Assembly (NCBI GenBank): GCA_964370115.1
Contig: CAYJIA010000087.1
Span: 1-6,097 of the forward strand
Direction: 5' to 3'
DNA: 6,097 nucleotides
Origin: SIG603 sp964370115
GTDB taxonomy: Bacteria; Bacillota; Clostridia; Oscillospirales; Acutalibacteraceae
Positions 5,303 through 6,097 of this stretch are shown piece after piece. Under the pieces are notes generated by a model. The model was not told the origin of the DNA. It saw only the letters and a list, made by a program, of their open reading frames with translations, and searched no databases. The position numbers and the translations under genes are program-made. Every line of letters begins with the position of its first letter. The first letter of the stretch is position 1.

Positions 5303-6029
5303 TAAAATGAATGTATTCACAAAAGAAAATCTTGATGTATATTTAAAGGAACTCGCAAAGGAATTCAGAAAACTAAACGGAACTAAAATGCCTGCCGAAA
5401 TTACACTTATCGGCGGTGCGGCTATTCTTGCAAATTACGGTTTTCGTGATAGCACAACCGACATTGATGCTGTAATTCATGCGTCATCTGCAATGAAAGA
5501 AGCGGTAAATCATGTTGGAGATAAATTTAAACTTCAGAGCAGTTGGCTCAATGCTGATTTTATGAACACTGCTTCGTATTCCGCAAAGCTCACCGAAATA
5601 TCGGTCTATTACAAGACGTTTTCCAATATACTGACGATTAGAACCGTATCGGCAGAATACTTAATCGCAATGAAATTAAAAGCTGGCAGAAAATACAAAA
5701 ACGATTTATCGGATATTATCGGTATCCTTGCGGAACATCAAAAAAGAGGCAATCCTTTGACTTTAGAAAAAATAAACACAGCTGTGACTATTCTTTACGG
5801 TGGTTTTGACAGCATACCGAAAGACTCAGCAGTATTTATCGAAAATGCTTTTACCTGTGCTGATTTAGAAAAGATTTACAACGATATTATAAACGATGAA
5901 AACCTTTCAAGAGATATTCTGATTGATTTTAATAAGGATTATCCGAAAATTTTAAAAGAATCAAACACCGATGATATTTTAGCTTCGCTTAAAGCAAAAA
6001 AGAAGAATAAAGATTTAGAAAGACAATGA
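5292..6029 (+). CDS. DUF6036 / AbiEii-like nucleotidyltransferase, probable toxin
   Basis: A 245-residue protein of the polymerase-beta nucleotidyltransferase superfamily. The active-site signature is intact: LIGGAAIL at residues 39-46 and the metal-binding pair in STTDIDAVI (Asp57 and Asp59). SAEYLIAMKLKAGRKYKND (120-138), followed by LSDI, is the conserved helix seen in DUF6036 and AbiEii-like proteins. The C-terminal third is helical and ends in a Lys-rich tail. AbiEii and MenT relatives act as toxins that transfer nucleotides to tRNA or protein; the target here cannot be read from the sequence. GAGGTG lies 4 nt before the ATG at 5292, inside the end of the HTH gene, giving tight coupling to it. 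The intact catalytic residues argue against decay. Confidence is high for the fold and moderate for the toxin role. Confidence 0.87.
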   Translation: MSSNKMNVFTKENLDVYLKELAKEFRKLNGTKMPAEITLIGGAAILANYGFRDSTTDIDAVIHASSAMKEAVNHVGDKFKLQSSWLNADFMNTASYSAKLTEISVYYKTFSNILTIRTVSAEYLIAMKLKAGRKYKNDLSDIIGILAEHQKRGNPLTLEKINTAVTILYGGFDSIPKDSAVFIENAFTCADLEKIYNDIINDENLSRDILIDFNKDYPKILKESNTDDILASLKAKKKNKDLERQ

Positions 6030-6060
6030 AATAATGTAACTGTGTAATGGTATACTAAAG

Positions 6061-6089
6061 TTGTAACACTTCACTCGGTGTAGTATAAT
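6061..6089 (+). promoter_or_regulatory. Candidate promoter pointing out of the right edge
   Basis: TTGTAA (6061-6066) and TATAAT (6084-6089) are spaced by 17 nt, with no gene start before the window ends. TGTAAC occurs at 6035-6040 and again at 6062-6067, and TATACTA (6051-6057) is the inverse of TAGTATA (6081-6087), so regulatory sites may lie here. The downstream gene is not visible. Confidence 0.4.
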
Positions 6090-6097
6090 AAAACTAA

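Noticed and set aside
6035..6087. TGTAAC repeats and TATACTA/TAGTATA inverted repeat after the nucleotidyltransferase
   Set aside because: Not reported as a terminator: the pairing has a long unpaired bulge and no T-tract. It was only noted with the candidate promoter.

Overview
The window looks like accessory chromosome from a low-GC Gram-positive bacterium, most likely a gut-type Clostridia member. The reasons are A/T-rich codon use, AGGAG-type ribosome binding sites, TTGAcx/TATAAT promoters, and gene families typical of that group. The species cannot be named. There are no RNA genes, CRISPR arrays or insertion sequences.

Left block (about 31-1839, minus strand): a WYL-domain transcriptional regulator (799-1839) is followed 31 nt later by an AT-rich gene (102-767) with uracil-DNA-glycosylase-fold motifs. 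A 10-bp GC-rich hairpin at 31-56 probably ends this unit. Middle block (1940-4406, plus strand) is divergent from the regulator. It holds a PPP-type metallophosphatase (1940-2611), an unrecognised AT-rich gene with its own promoter (2700-3269), and RtcB, the GTP-dependent RNA ligase (3288-4406). The two blocks share a 100-nt intergenic region. In it, two outward-facing TATAAT boxes lie at equal distance from a central pair of TGTACCAT direct repeats, which are probably the regulator's operator.

The simplest reading of the first two blocks is a stress-responsive nucleic-acid repair cassette. The WYL protein would control RtcB and the phosphatase, much as RtcR controls RtcB elsewhere, with two AT-rich genes acquired separately. 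The RtcB call is firm. The joint function is inference.

A possible 40-residue small gene (4396-4518) overlaps the end of rtcB, and 4519-4679 has no convincing gene. Right block (4680-6029): a two-gene operon encodes an XRE-type HTH protein and a DUF6036/AbiEii-like nucleotidyltransferase that overlap by 11 bp. This is the layout of a toxin-antitoxin or abortive-infection module. Its strong promoter carries a 20-bp palindrome between the -35 and -10 boxes, a textbook autorepression operator. A further possible promoter near the right edge points out of the window.
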